A stretch of DNA of 64,000 bases from assembly GCF_025506355.1 (NCBI RefSeq), contig NZ_JANZYP010000006.1, positions 62,001 to 126,000 on the forward strand, read 5' to 3'. Made by a program: the position numbers and the translations under genes. The notes below the pieces were generated by a model. It was not told where the DNA came from. It worked only from the letters and a program-made list of their open reading frames with translations, and ran no database searches. The first letter of the stretch is position 1, and the number at the start of each line of letters is the position of its first letter. This document shows positions 35,834-46,300 of this stretch, piece by piece. Origin of the DNA: Sphaerisporangium corydalis (GTDB taxonomy: Bacteria; Actinomycetota; Actinomycetes; Streptosporangiales; Streptosporangiaceae).

Positions 35834-36058
35834 CCGGGACCCGCGCCGCCGGCCGGAGCCATGGGGACGGGCCCCTTCCCCCTTCGATCATCGGTGCGTG
35901 GTGCCGTGCCCTCCCGGCCGGACCGCGGATCGCCTCCGAGGCTCGCGGATCACGAGAGTGCCCCCAGTTTCCCGGTAATTTGGGGTCCCGTGGTGCTTTT
36001 TTTCAGTCACAGCTTGAGAAAATCCATTGCAATCCACCCTTCTTGCAGTCCAGGACAC

Positions 36059-36092
36059 AAAAAGGGGAGCCGGGCGGTCGCCCGGCTCCCCG
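36059..36092 (-). terminator. Strong intrinsic terminator of the chitinase gene
   Basis: Perfect 12-bp arms GGGGAGCCGGGC (36064-36075) and GCCCGGCTCCCC (36080-36091) surround a 4-base loop. On the minus strand they are followed by five T residues (36059-36063). The hairpin lies 16 bases past the chitinase stop. Confidence 0.95.
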
Positions 36093-36107
36093 ATGGTGCC
36101 GCTGTCG

Positions 36108-38081
<1,974 letters not shown>

Positions 38082-38264
38082 GCAGTGCTCCACGTCCATC
38101 GGGCGGATGCGAAAAGGGGGGTCGATCTGGACGTATTTCGAAAGACGGGCACGCCATTGGCAGGGAGGAGACACCGGCGGGCGCGTCCCGACAGGGGAGT
38201 CAAGACAGTGGCGGGGATCTTGGCATGGAGGGAGCCTCCCGACCTGGCGGTTACGGCCTAACTT

Positions 38265-38277
38265 TAAAGAAGCTTTA
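38265..38277 (-). promoter_or_regulatory. Palindrome TAAAG-AAG-CTTTA upstream of chitinase
   Basis: This perfect 5-bp dyad with a 3-base centre sits in an A/T-rich patch, 184 bases before the chitinase start. It could be an operator; the regulator is unknown. Confidence 0.35.
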
Positions 38278-38689
38278 CTGTTAATTAGCTGCGAACCTAC
38301 CCGCCCCCGCAACCCCCGTCAATGTCCCCCGACAGCCACCCCCATCCACCCGCCCTCGGACGCGGCACCCCCTCCCCCCACGCCTCTCCGGGCGGCCGGG
38401 CGACGACCTTCCGCCACGCCCCGCCCTGGTGCCGCTCTTAGGCGGCCGCGTTTCCCGCACGACCGATGTGCCGAAAAAGGTCGGGAAGAATCAGTAGAGG
38501 TCATGGGTGATGGTCACTGTGGAGGTAAAGTGAGATTCCGCTTTCCGGGGTGCAAAAACGAAACCTGGGTAGTAATGTCAAAAATGTCAGTCGATCTGGA
38601 AGCCCCATGATCGGCTTAATGGCACGCACGCGGAGAGGTGACATCCGTGGCGTACGCCTCCCGCGTGACAGTGCCATCGCCGGTCAAGG

Positions 38690-38718
38690 TGTTTCGATGA
38701 AGCTCGCTCGCGGATAAT
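38690..38718 (+). promoter_or_regulatory. Possible fxs operon promoter
   Basis: GATAAT (38713-38718) is a near-consensus -10. A weak -35-like TGTTTC (38690-38695) lies 17 bases upstream. It is 50 bases before fxsA and is the best candidate in the interval. Confidence 0.35.
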
Positions 38719-38768
38719 TCCCGGCCCCCAAGCGGAACGGTCACGGCATGAGGAACTCTGGAGACAGC

Positions 38769-38921
38769 ATGGTGATACTTCGCTCCGAGATCACAGACCT
38801 GCGAGACGTCCCTTTGTCCGAGGTGAGTGAGTTGGGCATGGGCGCCGAGGTGAGGCGTATCGTGCCCGCATCGGAGGACGTCCGACGAGTACCGGTGGCG
38901 GCTTTCAACTCCGCCATCTGA
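38769..38921 (+). CDS. fxsA: FxSxx-COOH cyclophane RiPP precursor
   Basis: This is a 50-residue precursor with an N-terminal leader (MVILRSEITDLRDVPLSEV...) rich in Asp, Glu, Arg and Leu. It ends in AAFNSAI at the stop, so Phe46-Asn47-Ser48-Ala49-Ile50 gives the diagnostic F-x-S-x-x-COOH terminus. The family is modified by FxsB-type radical SAM/SPASM enzymes, which form a three-residue cyclophane linking the Phe ring to a carbon of the third residue. The ATG has GGAG five bases upstream, and the maturase gene begins 32 bases after the stop. The ORF is too short for common length cut-offs, but composition, ribosome site, terminus and position all agree. Confidence 0.93.
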   Translation: MVILRSEITDLRDVPLSEVSELGMGAEVRRIVPASEDVRRVPVAAFNSAI

Positions 38922-38953
38922 CCGGCGAACGGGAGCTTCGAGGGGCTCGCATC

Positions 38954-41302
38954 GTGCCTTTCCGACAGTTCGTACTCAAGGTCACGAGCAGATGTGACCT
39001 CGCCTGTGATCACTGTTATGTATACGAACACGCGGACCAGAGCTGGCGCCGTCGTCCCAAGGTGATGGCGCGGGAAACCGTGGCGATGGCGGCCGACCGC
39101 ATGGCCGAGCACGCGCGGGCCCACGCTCTGCGGACAATTCACGTGATCCTGCACGGCGGAGAACCTTTGCTGGCGGGTCACGAACGCCTCGAAGAAACGA
39201 TCGTCCGGCTTCGCGACGCGGTCCGGGGGATCTGCGAACTGGATTTACGTGTCCACACCAACGGAGTGTCGCTCGACGAGCGCTTCTGCCGGATGTTCGC
39301 CGACCACGATGTGCGGGTCGGCGTCTCTCTGGACGGCGGTCGTCGGGCGAACGATCTCCATCGCCGGTACGCCGACGGCCGAAGTAGTTATGACCGCGTG
39401 GTCCGGGCGGTCGACCGGCTCGGGAGGGAGTTCCCGGACATCTACGCCGGGCTCCTCTGCACGATCGACATAGGCAACGACCCGGTGCCCGTGTACGAGG
39501 CCCTCGTCGCCCTGCGACCTCCGGTGGTCGACTTTCTGCTGCCGCACGCGACCTGGGACCATCCGCCGCCTCGCCCGGCCGGCGTGGCCACCCCCTATGC
39601 CGACTGGCTCATCGCCATCCACGACCGGTGGCGCAAGGACGGCGAGCCGGTCCGGGTGCGGATGTTCGAGTCCATCATCCGCACCACCCAGGGCCAGGGC
39701 AGCCTGACCGAGTCCCTCGGCCTGGACGAATGCGATCTCGCCGTCATCGAGACCGACGGGGAGTACGAGCAGGCGGACTCCCTCAAGACGTCGTTCTCCG
39801 GCGCGCCCGCCACGGGGTGCGACGTCTTCTCCCACACGCTCGACGACGTCGCGCGCTCGCCCGCGATCGCAGCGCGGCTCGGCGGGCTGGAGGGCCTCTG
39901 CGACACCTGCAGGGCGTGCCCGGTGGTGGAGAGCTGCGGCGGAGGGCTGTACGCGCACCGGCACCGCGTCGGGACCGGCTTCCAGAACCCCAGCGTCTTC
40001 TGCGACGACCTCATGAAGCTCATCACGCACGTCCGCTCGCAGGCCGAGGTCCGCCCGCGGGCCGGGATCCGCGTACGGGCCGGGGTCCGCGCGGAAAGGG
40101 GCCGGGAGGGGGCCGCCCCGGCCGCGCACACCATCCCCGGCCCCGATCTGGCGGCGCTGGCGGCCGGGTACGGGGACGCGGCCACGATGACCCACCTCGC
40201 CGCGTCGCAGACCAGTGCGCGCCGGTTGCTGATCTCCTCGGTGTACAAGCTCGCCGGACCCGGCGTGGCGGACGCGTGGAAGCTGCTGACCGAGCTCGAC
40301 CGCGGACATCCGGACGCGGTGCGCGAGGTCTTCGACCACCCCTACGTCCGGGTGTGGGCGGCCCGGTGCATCGCCCGAGGCCAGTGGGCGCACCCGGAGA
40401 CGCGCTACCTCTCCAACATCGCCGCCGCCGCGGCGCTCAGAGCCGGAGTGGCGGCCCGGCTGGCGGTCGCGACCCGCGGGGGGTCGGTGCCGCTGCCGGC
40501 CATGGGCTCGATCCCGGCCGGCCGGGCTCAGGAGGCGATCATCGAGACCGGGCCGGGCGTGTTCGCCGTGGCCACCGAGGACCGGCGGTGGGAGGTCCGC
40601 CTGGACGAGCCCGCGGCGGCCGGAGACTGGCGGCCGATCTCCCGGCTGACCGCGGACGGCGTCTCGATGGCCCTGGACGACGTCGATCCCTATCGGGACT
40701 GCTACGACCACGCCGTCGCCCCGCGCCTGTCGCCGGAGCGGCTGGCCCGCTGGCAGGCGATGTTCGCGGAGGCGTGGGAGGTCGTGAAGCGCGACCATTC
40801 CCGCTATGCCCCCGCGCTCGCCGCCGGGCTCAGGGTGCTGACCCCGCTGGTGGCCCCGGGGGGCGACGTCCAGGCGAGCGCGACCGCGAGGCACGCGTTC
40901 GGCGCGATCGGCGTCGCGCTGCCCGGCCGTCCCGACGACCTGGCGATGCTGATGATCCACGAATTCCAGCACGTCAAACTCGGGGCCGTGCTCGACCTCA
41001 CCGATCTTTTCGACGGGACCGACGAAGAGCTTTATCACGTGTCCTGGCGGCAGGATCCGCGCCCGCTGGAAGGCGTGTTCCAGGGAACGTACGCGCACAT
41101 GGCCGTTACCGAAGTATGGAAGGCGCGCACACGGCCCGGAATGGGACATATCCCCGAAAAAGCGACAGAGAATTACCTCCGCTGGCGTGACGGCACCCTC
41201 GAGGCCGTGGACACTCTGGCCAGGTCGGGATCGCTGACCGAGGTCGGCAGGCAATTCGTCGCGGGAATGCGCGCGGCGGCCCGATCATGGCTCGATGACT
41301 GA
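38954..41302 (+). CDS. fxsB: FxsB-family radical SAM/SPASM cyclophane maturase fused to an HExxH domain
   Basis: The protein is 782 residues. The radical SAM cluster site is Cys14-x3-Cys18-x2-Cys21 (SRCDLACDHCY). The SPASM region carries Cys316, Cys319, Cys322, Cys328 and Cys350 (CDTCRACPVVESCGGG; NPSVFCDD). Homology to FxsB ends near residue 375. After a linker, a second domain (about 400-780) contains His669-Glu-Phe-Gln-His673, the HExxH motif of a peptide-modifying family often fused to or encoded beside FxsB, recently linked to 2-oxoglutarate-dependent beta-hydroxylation. Predicted action: crosslink Phe46 and Ser48 of FxsA, then a second modification. GTG 38954 follows GAGGGG. Confidence 0.93.
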   Translation: MPFRQFVLKVTSRCDLACDHCYVYEHADQSWRRRPKVMARETVAMAADRMAEHARAHALRTIHVILHGGEPLLAGHERLEETIVRLRDAVRGICELDLRVHTNGVSLDERFCRMFADHDVRVGVSLDGGRRANDLHRRYADGRSSYDRVVRAVDRLGREFPDIYAGLLCTIDIGNDPVPVYEALVALRPPVVDFLLPHATWDHPPPRPAGVATPYADWLIAIHDRWRKDGEPVRVRMFESIIRTTQGQGSLTESLGLDECDLAVIETDGEYEQADSLKTSFSGAPATGCDVFSHTLDDVARSPAIAARLGGLEGLCDTCRACPVVESCGGGLYAHRHRVGTGFQNPSVFCDDLMKLITHVRSQAEVRPRAGIRVRAGVRAERGREGAAPAAHTIPGPDLAALAAGYGDAATMTHLAASQTSARRLLISSVYKLAGPGVADAWKLLTELDRGHPDAVREVFDHPYVRVWAARCIARGQWAHPETRYLSNIAAAAALRAGVAARLAVATRGGSVPLPAMGSIPAGRAQEAIIETGPGVFAVATEDRRWEVRLDEPAAAGDWRPISRLTADGVSMALDDVDPYRDCYDHAVAPRLSPERLARWQAMFAEAWEVVKRDHSRYAPALAAGLRVLTPLVAPGGDVQASATARHAFGAIGVALPGRPDDLAMLMIHEFQHVKLGAVLDLTDLFDGTDEELYHVSWRQDPRPLEGVFQGTYAHMAVTEVWKARTRPGMGHIPEKATENYLRWRDGTLEAVDTLARSGSLTEVGRQFVAGMRAAARSWLDD

Positions 41303-41331
41303 CTTCGCGATCAATATGATCAGGCGATGAC

Positions 41332-41345
41332 AGCGGATATCCGCT
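41332..41345. promoter_or_regulatory. 14-bp perfect palindrome in the fxsB-fxsC gap
   Basis: AGCGGATATCCGCT is fully self-complementary. It lies 7 bases before a possible promoter (TTGACC at 41352-41357, 17 bases, TTGCAT at 41375-41380), which would allow separate expression of the TIR/STAND part of the locus. The promoter match is weak at the -10. Confidence 0.4.
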
Positions 41346-41469
41346 TCCCGCTTGACCCGTCCCGAGAAATCGCGTTGCATTGTTTCTCACGACGCGCGCC
41401 TCGACCTCGGGTGTGGTGTCGGTTCCCTTCGGGGGTGCGACCGCGCACGGGAGGGGCCTGGAGAGTTAT

Positions 41470-42114
41470 ATGTCAGACGGATCGTTCTCCGGTGACGGAG
41501 CGGACGCGCCGTACTTTTTCCTTAGCTACTGCCACATCGAGCCGGTGCGGCCACGGGAAGATCCTGATCACTATGTTCTGGAGTTCTTCCAGGACCTGTG
41601 CCGCCACATCATGCAGCTCACGGATCATCCCGGGGGAGTGCACGCCGGATTCATGGACCGTCAGATGCGGCCCGGCACGCGATGGAACGACGACATCAGG
41701 CACGCTCTCGCCACCTGCCGGGTGTTCATTCCACTCTACCAGCCCAAATATTTCAGAAGCGAGTTCTGCGGTATGGAGTGGGACGCCTTCGCCCGCCGTG
41801 AGGAGTTACACCGGGCGAAACGGTACAGCCCGTACAGTGCGATCATGCCGGTGCTCTGGACCCCGGTGGATTTCGAGGGCATACCGAAGGTCGCCAGTGA
41901 ACTTCAGGCATCCCACACCGCGCTGGGCGAGGACTACAAGAGGGACGGCCTCTACTCGCTGGCCGTCCGCAAGAACTTCCACAACGGCTACATCAGCGCG
42001 ACCCTGGAACTGGCGACGGCCATCGTCGACATCGCCCGCAGCACACGGCTGCAGCCCTGCGACGTGGCCGAGTTCTCCAACCTGAGGAACGTCTTCGAAG
42101 GCGGTGTGACATGA
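41470..42114 (+). CDS. TIR-like protein of the FxSxx system (FxsC-type, short)
   Basis: This 214-residue TIR-like protein of the FxsC type has the first strand PYFFLSYCH, GFMDRQMRPGTRWNDDIRHALATCRVFIPLYQPKYF (BB loop and box 2 region), and SEFCGMEWDAF. In the last, Cys100 and Glu103 occupy the positions of the CxxE catalytic glutamate of TIR NADases. It lacks the long C-terminal domain of the next gene. ATG 41470 follows GGAGAG. The stop overlaps the next start (ATGA). The NADase activity is inference; the family is known only as FxSxx-associated. Confidence 0.87.
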   Translation: MSDGSFSGDGADAPYFFLSYCHIEPVRPREDPDHYVLEFFQDLCRHIMQLTDHPGGVHAGFMDRQMRPGTRWNDDIRHALATCRVFIPLYQPKYFRSEFCGMEWDAFARREELHRAKRYSPYSAIMPVLWTPVDFEGIPKVASELQASHTALGEDYKRDGLYSLAVRKNFHNGYISATLELATAIVDIARSTRLQPCDVAEFSNLRNVFEGGVT

Positions 42115-43361
42115 GAACGCCAGCGGATCCTCCGCCTGCCGGCCGTCCGTACTTCTTTCTCAGCTATGAGCCGACGCCCCGGTTCGGGCCGGACGACATG
42201 AGCGATCCCGACAGGTGGGTCGCCGCGTTCTTCGAGCGGCTCTCGGCGGTGGTGAGCGAGTCGGCCGATCTGCCGCTGGACGCCGAGGCCGGGTACATGG
42301 ACCGCGAGCGGTCGAGGAACGGCTGGTCGGCCCGTACCGCACTCGCCCTGCGGACCTGCAGGGTTTTCGTGCCGCTGTACGCGTCGCGCTACTTCGCCAG
42401 CGAGCGATGCGGGCGGGAGTGGGCGGTGTTCAACCGCAGAGTGGAGCGCTCGGTGGGCGAGTTCGAGCCGACGGAGGCGATCATCCCGGCGCTGTGGGTG
42501 CCGACCCCGCTGTCGAAGTTCCCCGCCGCCACCGAGCCGGTGAAGTTCGACGCGTCGGCCCTCGGCGACGCGTACCAGCGGCTGGGCTTCTACGGGATCA
42601 TGCGCACCGGCCTGCAGATCGACTACGAGCTGTCGGTGCACAGCCTGGCGGAGCGCATCGTCCGCGCGGCCGAGTCCGCTCAGGTCCTCCCCGGCACCGA
42701 GGCGGCCTACCAGTCGGCGCGCAATGCCTTCGTAGGATATCCGTATCGGAAACTGCAGATCATTCTCGCGCCCGCCCGGCTGGATTCCACTTCCCGGCGC
42801 GACGCGGCCTACTACGGCGACCAGGACGCGGAGTGGAATCCCTATTACCCGGGTGAGACGCCGCTGGCGGAGTACGCCACCGATCTCGCCAGGAACCTGG
42901 AGTACACCCCCGAGGTCGTGACACTGCGCGAGAACGCCGACCAGGTGCTGAGCGCCACGTCACCCGCCGAACCCGGCGTGCTGGTCCTCGATCCGTGGGC
43001 GGCGCGGGATCCCGAACTGCTCGACCGGCTGCGCAGGTTCGACCGCCTCGAGAAACCGTGGATCGACGTCATAATCCCGTGGAATCAACAGGACCGTCAG
43101 ACGATCGACGCCGAGGCGGAACTCGAGGAGAAGTTGGAGTCGGCCCTTCCTCGCAGGCTTCTGGAAGGCCGGATGACCTCTAGGATTTCCGCACGCGACA
43201 CCTCCACCATCGAGGAGTTCGGGCGGACTCTGCGTGCCGTGGTACATCGCGTCGGCAACCAGTATCTCAAGTACGGGACTGCCCATCCTCCTGCCGGACG
43301 CCAGGACAAACGTCTGAGGCTGCGCGGTCCGGGGGAGACGGAGGATCGGAGTAAATCGTGA
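42111..43361 (+). CDS. fxsC: TIR-like protein FxsC with C-terminal FxsC domain
   Basis: This 416-residue protein has an N-terminal TIR-like domain (PYFFLSYEPTPRFG; ARTALALRTCRVFVPLYASRYFASERCGREW) with Cys100 and Glu103 at exactly the same numbers as in the upstream paralogue. A C-terminal FxsC domain (about 200-400: YPYRKLQIILAPARLD, VLVLDPWAARDPELLDRL, WIDVIIPWNQQD) follows. It is ATGA-coupled to the short TIR gene and GTGA-coupled to the STAND gene, so stoichiometric production of all three is expected. Function in the FxSxx system is unknown. Confidence 0.92.
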   Translation: MRTPADPPPAGRPYFFLSYEPTPRFGPDDMSDPDRWVAAFFERLSAVVSESADLPLDAEAGYMDRERSRNGWSARTALALRTCRVFVPLYASRYFASERCGREWAVFNRRVERSVGEFEPTEAIIPALWVPTPLSKFPAATEPVKFDASALGDAYQRLGFYGIMRTGLQIDYELSVHSLAERIVRAAESAQVLPGTEAAYQSARNAFVGYPYRKLQIILAPARLDSTSRRDAAYYGDQDAEWNPYYPGETPLAEYATDLARNLEYTPEVVTLRENADQVLSATSPAEPGVLVLDPWAARDPELLDRLRRFDRLEKPWIDVIIPWNQQDRQTIDAEAELEEKLESALPRRLLEGRMTSRISARDTSTIEEFGRTLRAVVHRVGNQYLKYGTAHPPAGRQDKRLRLRGPGETEDRSKS

Positions 43362-46300
43362 GGACAGGGATGAGCGGCTCTAAAGAAGGTCAGATAATCA
43401 CCTTCTACTCATTCAAGGGTGGAACCGGGCGCACCATGGCGCTGGCGAACACGGCATGGATCCTCGCGAGCAACGGCTGGAAAGTCCTGACCATCGACTG
43501 GGATCTCGAGTCTCCCGGCTTGCACAAGTTCTTCCATCCTTTCCTGGACCCCCGGGTCGGCGAAATGCGCGGCGTCATCGAGCTGATCCAGGACTACGCG
43601 TGGGCCGCCATGCTGGACGAACCGCGTCCCGACGACTGGTACAAGGAGTTCTGCCAGGTCGCCGGGTACGTCACTCCGCTGGAGTGGAATGAGTTCCCCG
43701 GGGAAGGGCGGCTCGACTTCATGTCCGCGGGACGGCAGAATCGCGACTACTCCTCGCTGATCGCCTCCTTCGACTGGGACCACTTCTACGAACGGCTGCG
43801 CGGCGGCCTGTTCTTCGACGCCCTTCGCGCCCACGTGAAGCAGAACTACGACTACGTCCTGATCGACAGCCGCACCGGCCTCAGCGACATCGCCGACATC
43901 TGCACCATGCACCTCCCTGACACCCTCGTCGACTGTTTCACCCTCAGCGACCAGAGCATCGAGGGAGCCGCCCACGTCGCGCGCGACGTGAGCGAGGCGA
44001 GCAGCGGCCGGAAGATCCAGATCTTCCCGGTGCCCATGCGGATCGAAGAAGGCGAGAAGGAGAAGCTCGACGCTGGACGTGCCTTCGCGCGCAGCAGGTT
44101 CGACCGGTTCCTCACCGAGATGGGCAAGGCCGAGGCCGACCGCTACTGGGCCGCGGTGGAGATCCCCTACCGGCCGTACTACGCGTTCGAGGAGACCCTC
44201 GCCGCGTTCGGCGACGTCCCCGGGTCGCCCCGTTCGATGCTGGCGGCGTACGAAAGCCTCACCGAGGTGATCACGGGGGGCAGGGCCGGGTCCTCGCCGT
44301 CGATCGAGGAGAAGATCCGGTTGCGCTATCGCGACCACTTCACCCGGGTACGGCCCGTCGCTCCCGGCCACGTCCTGGTCAGCTATGTCCCGGAAGATCG
44401 CATGTGGGCCGACTGGGTGCAGTCGCTTCTCACCCGCATCGGGTTCAAGGTGCGCACCCGGTCGGTGACCGAGGCGGAGCCGCCAGAGCCGGACCCCACG
44501 GCCACCAAGGTGACCGAGCACATCGTCGCCATCATCTCGCCCGCGTACGTAAGTTCGGCCCGGGCCCGCGAGCTCTGGACGACCACCACCACCGGCCAGG
44601 GGTCCGCGGCCGACCACGTGCTGGTGCCGGTACGCGTGGCCCCGACACAGTTGCAGCACCCCTTCACCGTCCCGCCGATCGTCGACCTCGTGCGGACCGA
44701 CGAGGACGAGGCGACCACGGCGATCATGCGTGCCCTCGGCCAGTCGCCGCGCGAGCTCCAGCATCTCGCCGCGACCGCGACGCCCGGGCCGCGCTTCCCC
44801 AGGAGCAGGCCGGCCATCACCAACGTGCCGAGCCGCAACGCCGTCTTCACCGGCCGGGGCGAGCTGCTCGAGAAGCTGCGGGACCAGCTCATGAGCGGCG
44901 AGACCACGGCCGTGCTGCCGCAGGCGCTGCACGGGCTCGGTGGCATCGGGAAGAGCCAGGTCGCGCTGGAGTACGCGCACCGGTTCATGGCCGACTACGA
45001 CGTGGTCTGGTACGTACCGGCCGCGCAGTCCGCCCTGGCGATTCCCGCGCTCGTCGAGCTGGCCAGGCATCTGGACATCCCGGAAGGCGAGAACATCGAG
45101 GATGTCATCCAGGCGCTGCGCCGCCTGCTGCGCAGGAACGAGGACCAACTCCGCTGGCTGCTGATATTCGACAACGCCCACGAACCGGCCGACATCACCC
45201 ACCTGCTCCCCGGGGGTTCCGGCCACATCGTCGTCACCTCACGCAGCCAGGTGTGGTCCCAGGTGGCCACGCCTCTGGAGGTCGACGTCTTCACGCGAGC
45301 CGAGAGCGTGCAGCATCTCGTGCAACGCGTCAACGCGCTCAGCGCCGAGGACGCCGACATGGTGGCCGAATCCCTCGGCGACCTGCCGCTCGCGATCGAG
45401 CAGGCCGCGGCCTGGCTCCGTGAGACCGGCATGCCGCCGGCGGACTATGTCGCCCAGCTCCAGACGAAGCTGTCGCAGGTGCTCTCGCTGAACAAGCCGG
45501 CCGACTACCCCACCCCGGTGGCGGCGGCGTGGGAGGTGTCCTTCGAGGAACTGCGGCAGCGGTCGCGGGCCGGCACGAGGCTTCTCCAACTGTGCGCGTT
45601 CTTCGCCCCCGAGGCCATTTCCATCAAGATGCTGTACAGCGACGAGACCGTGAAGGCGCTGGTGCCGTACGACCCGGCGCTACGCGAGAACGTCGTCATG
45701 GGACGGGTCATCCAGGAGATCAGCCGGTTCGGTCTGGCCAAGCTCGACCAGCGCACGAAGTCCGTGGCCGTCCACCGGCTGGTCCAGGGCATGGTGCGCC
45801 ACCGGATGACGGAGCAGGAGAAGATCGAGGCCTCCAGGGACGTCCACAACATTCTCGTCGGTGCCCGGCCCAGGCCCGCCGAGGTCGACGACTCAGAGAA
45901 CTGGCAGGCCTACGACGCGATCTGGCCTCATCTGGATCCCTCGGGGGCGATCGAGTGGGGGGGAGAGGCGACCCGCAGCCTCCTGATCGAGCGAGTGCGT
46001 TACCTCTGGCGGCGTGGCCAGTTCGATGCCGCCATGGAGCTGGGGGAGGAACTGGAGAACAAGTGGAAAAGCTGGGTCTCCGCCGAGACGGAGCGGCCGC
46101 CGGCGGAGGACGGCGAGACCGGATCCTTCGAACAGGAGACGGTCGAGCGGCAGATCCTCCACCTGCGCTTCCAGCTCGCCAACGTCATGCGGTCCCAGGG
46201 CAGGTACAAGGCGGCGCGCGACACCGACACCGTCGTACTGGGGCGGCAGCAACTGCTGCTGGGTGAGAACCACCCGCACACCCTGATGACCGCCGGAGGC

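Larger units (their letters stand above)
38082..38768. other. Divergent regulatory region between chitinase and fxs locus
   Basis: No gene was recognised in these 687 bases apart from the control sites listed separately. The region around 38500-38610 is A/T-richer than average, with a direct repeat of ATGTCA at about 38576-38590. The canonical chitinase direct repeat of Streptomyces (TGGTCYAGACC-type) was looked for and not seen. Confidence 0.5.

Noticed and set aside
39245-41254. 669-codon minus-strand frame opposite fxsB
   Set aside because: It is antisense to the radical SAM/SPASM and HExxH motifs. It has shadow composition.
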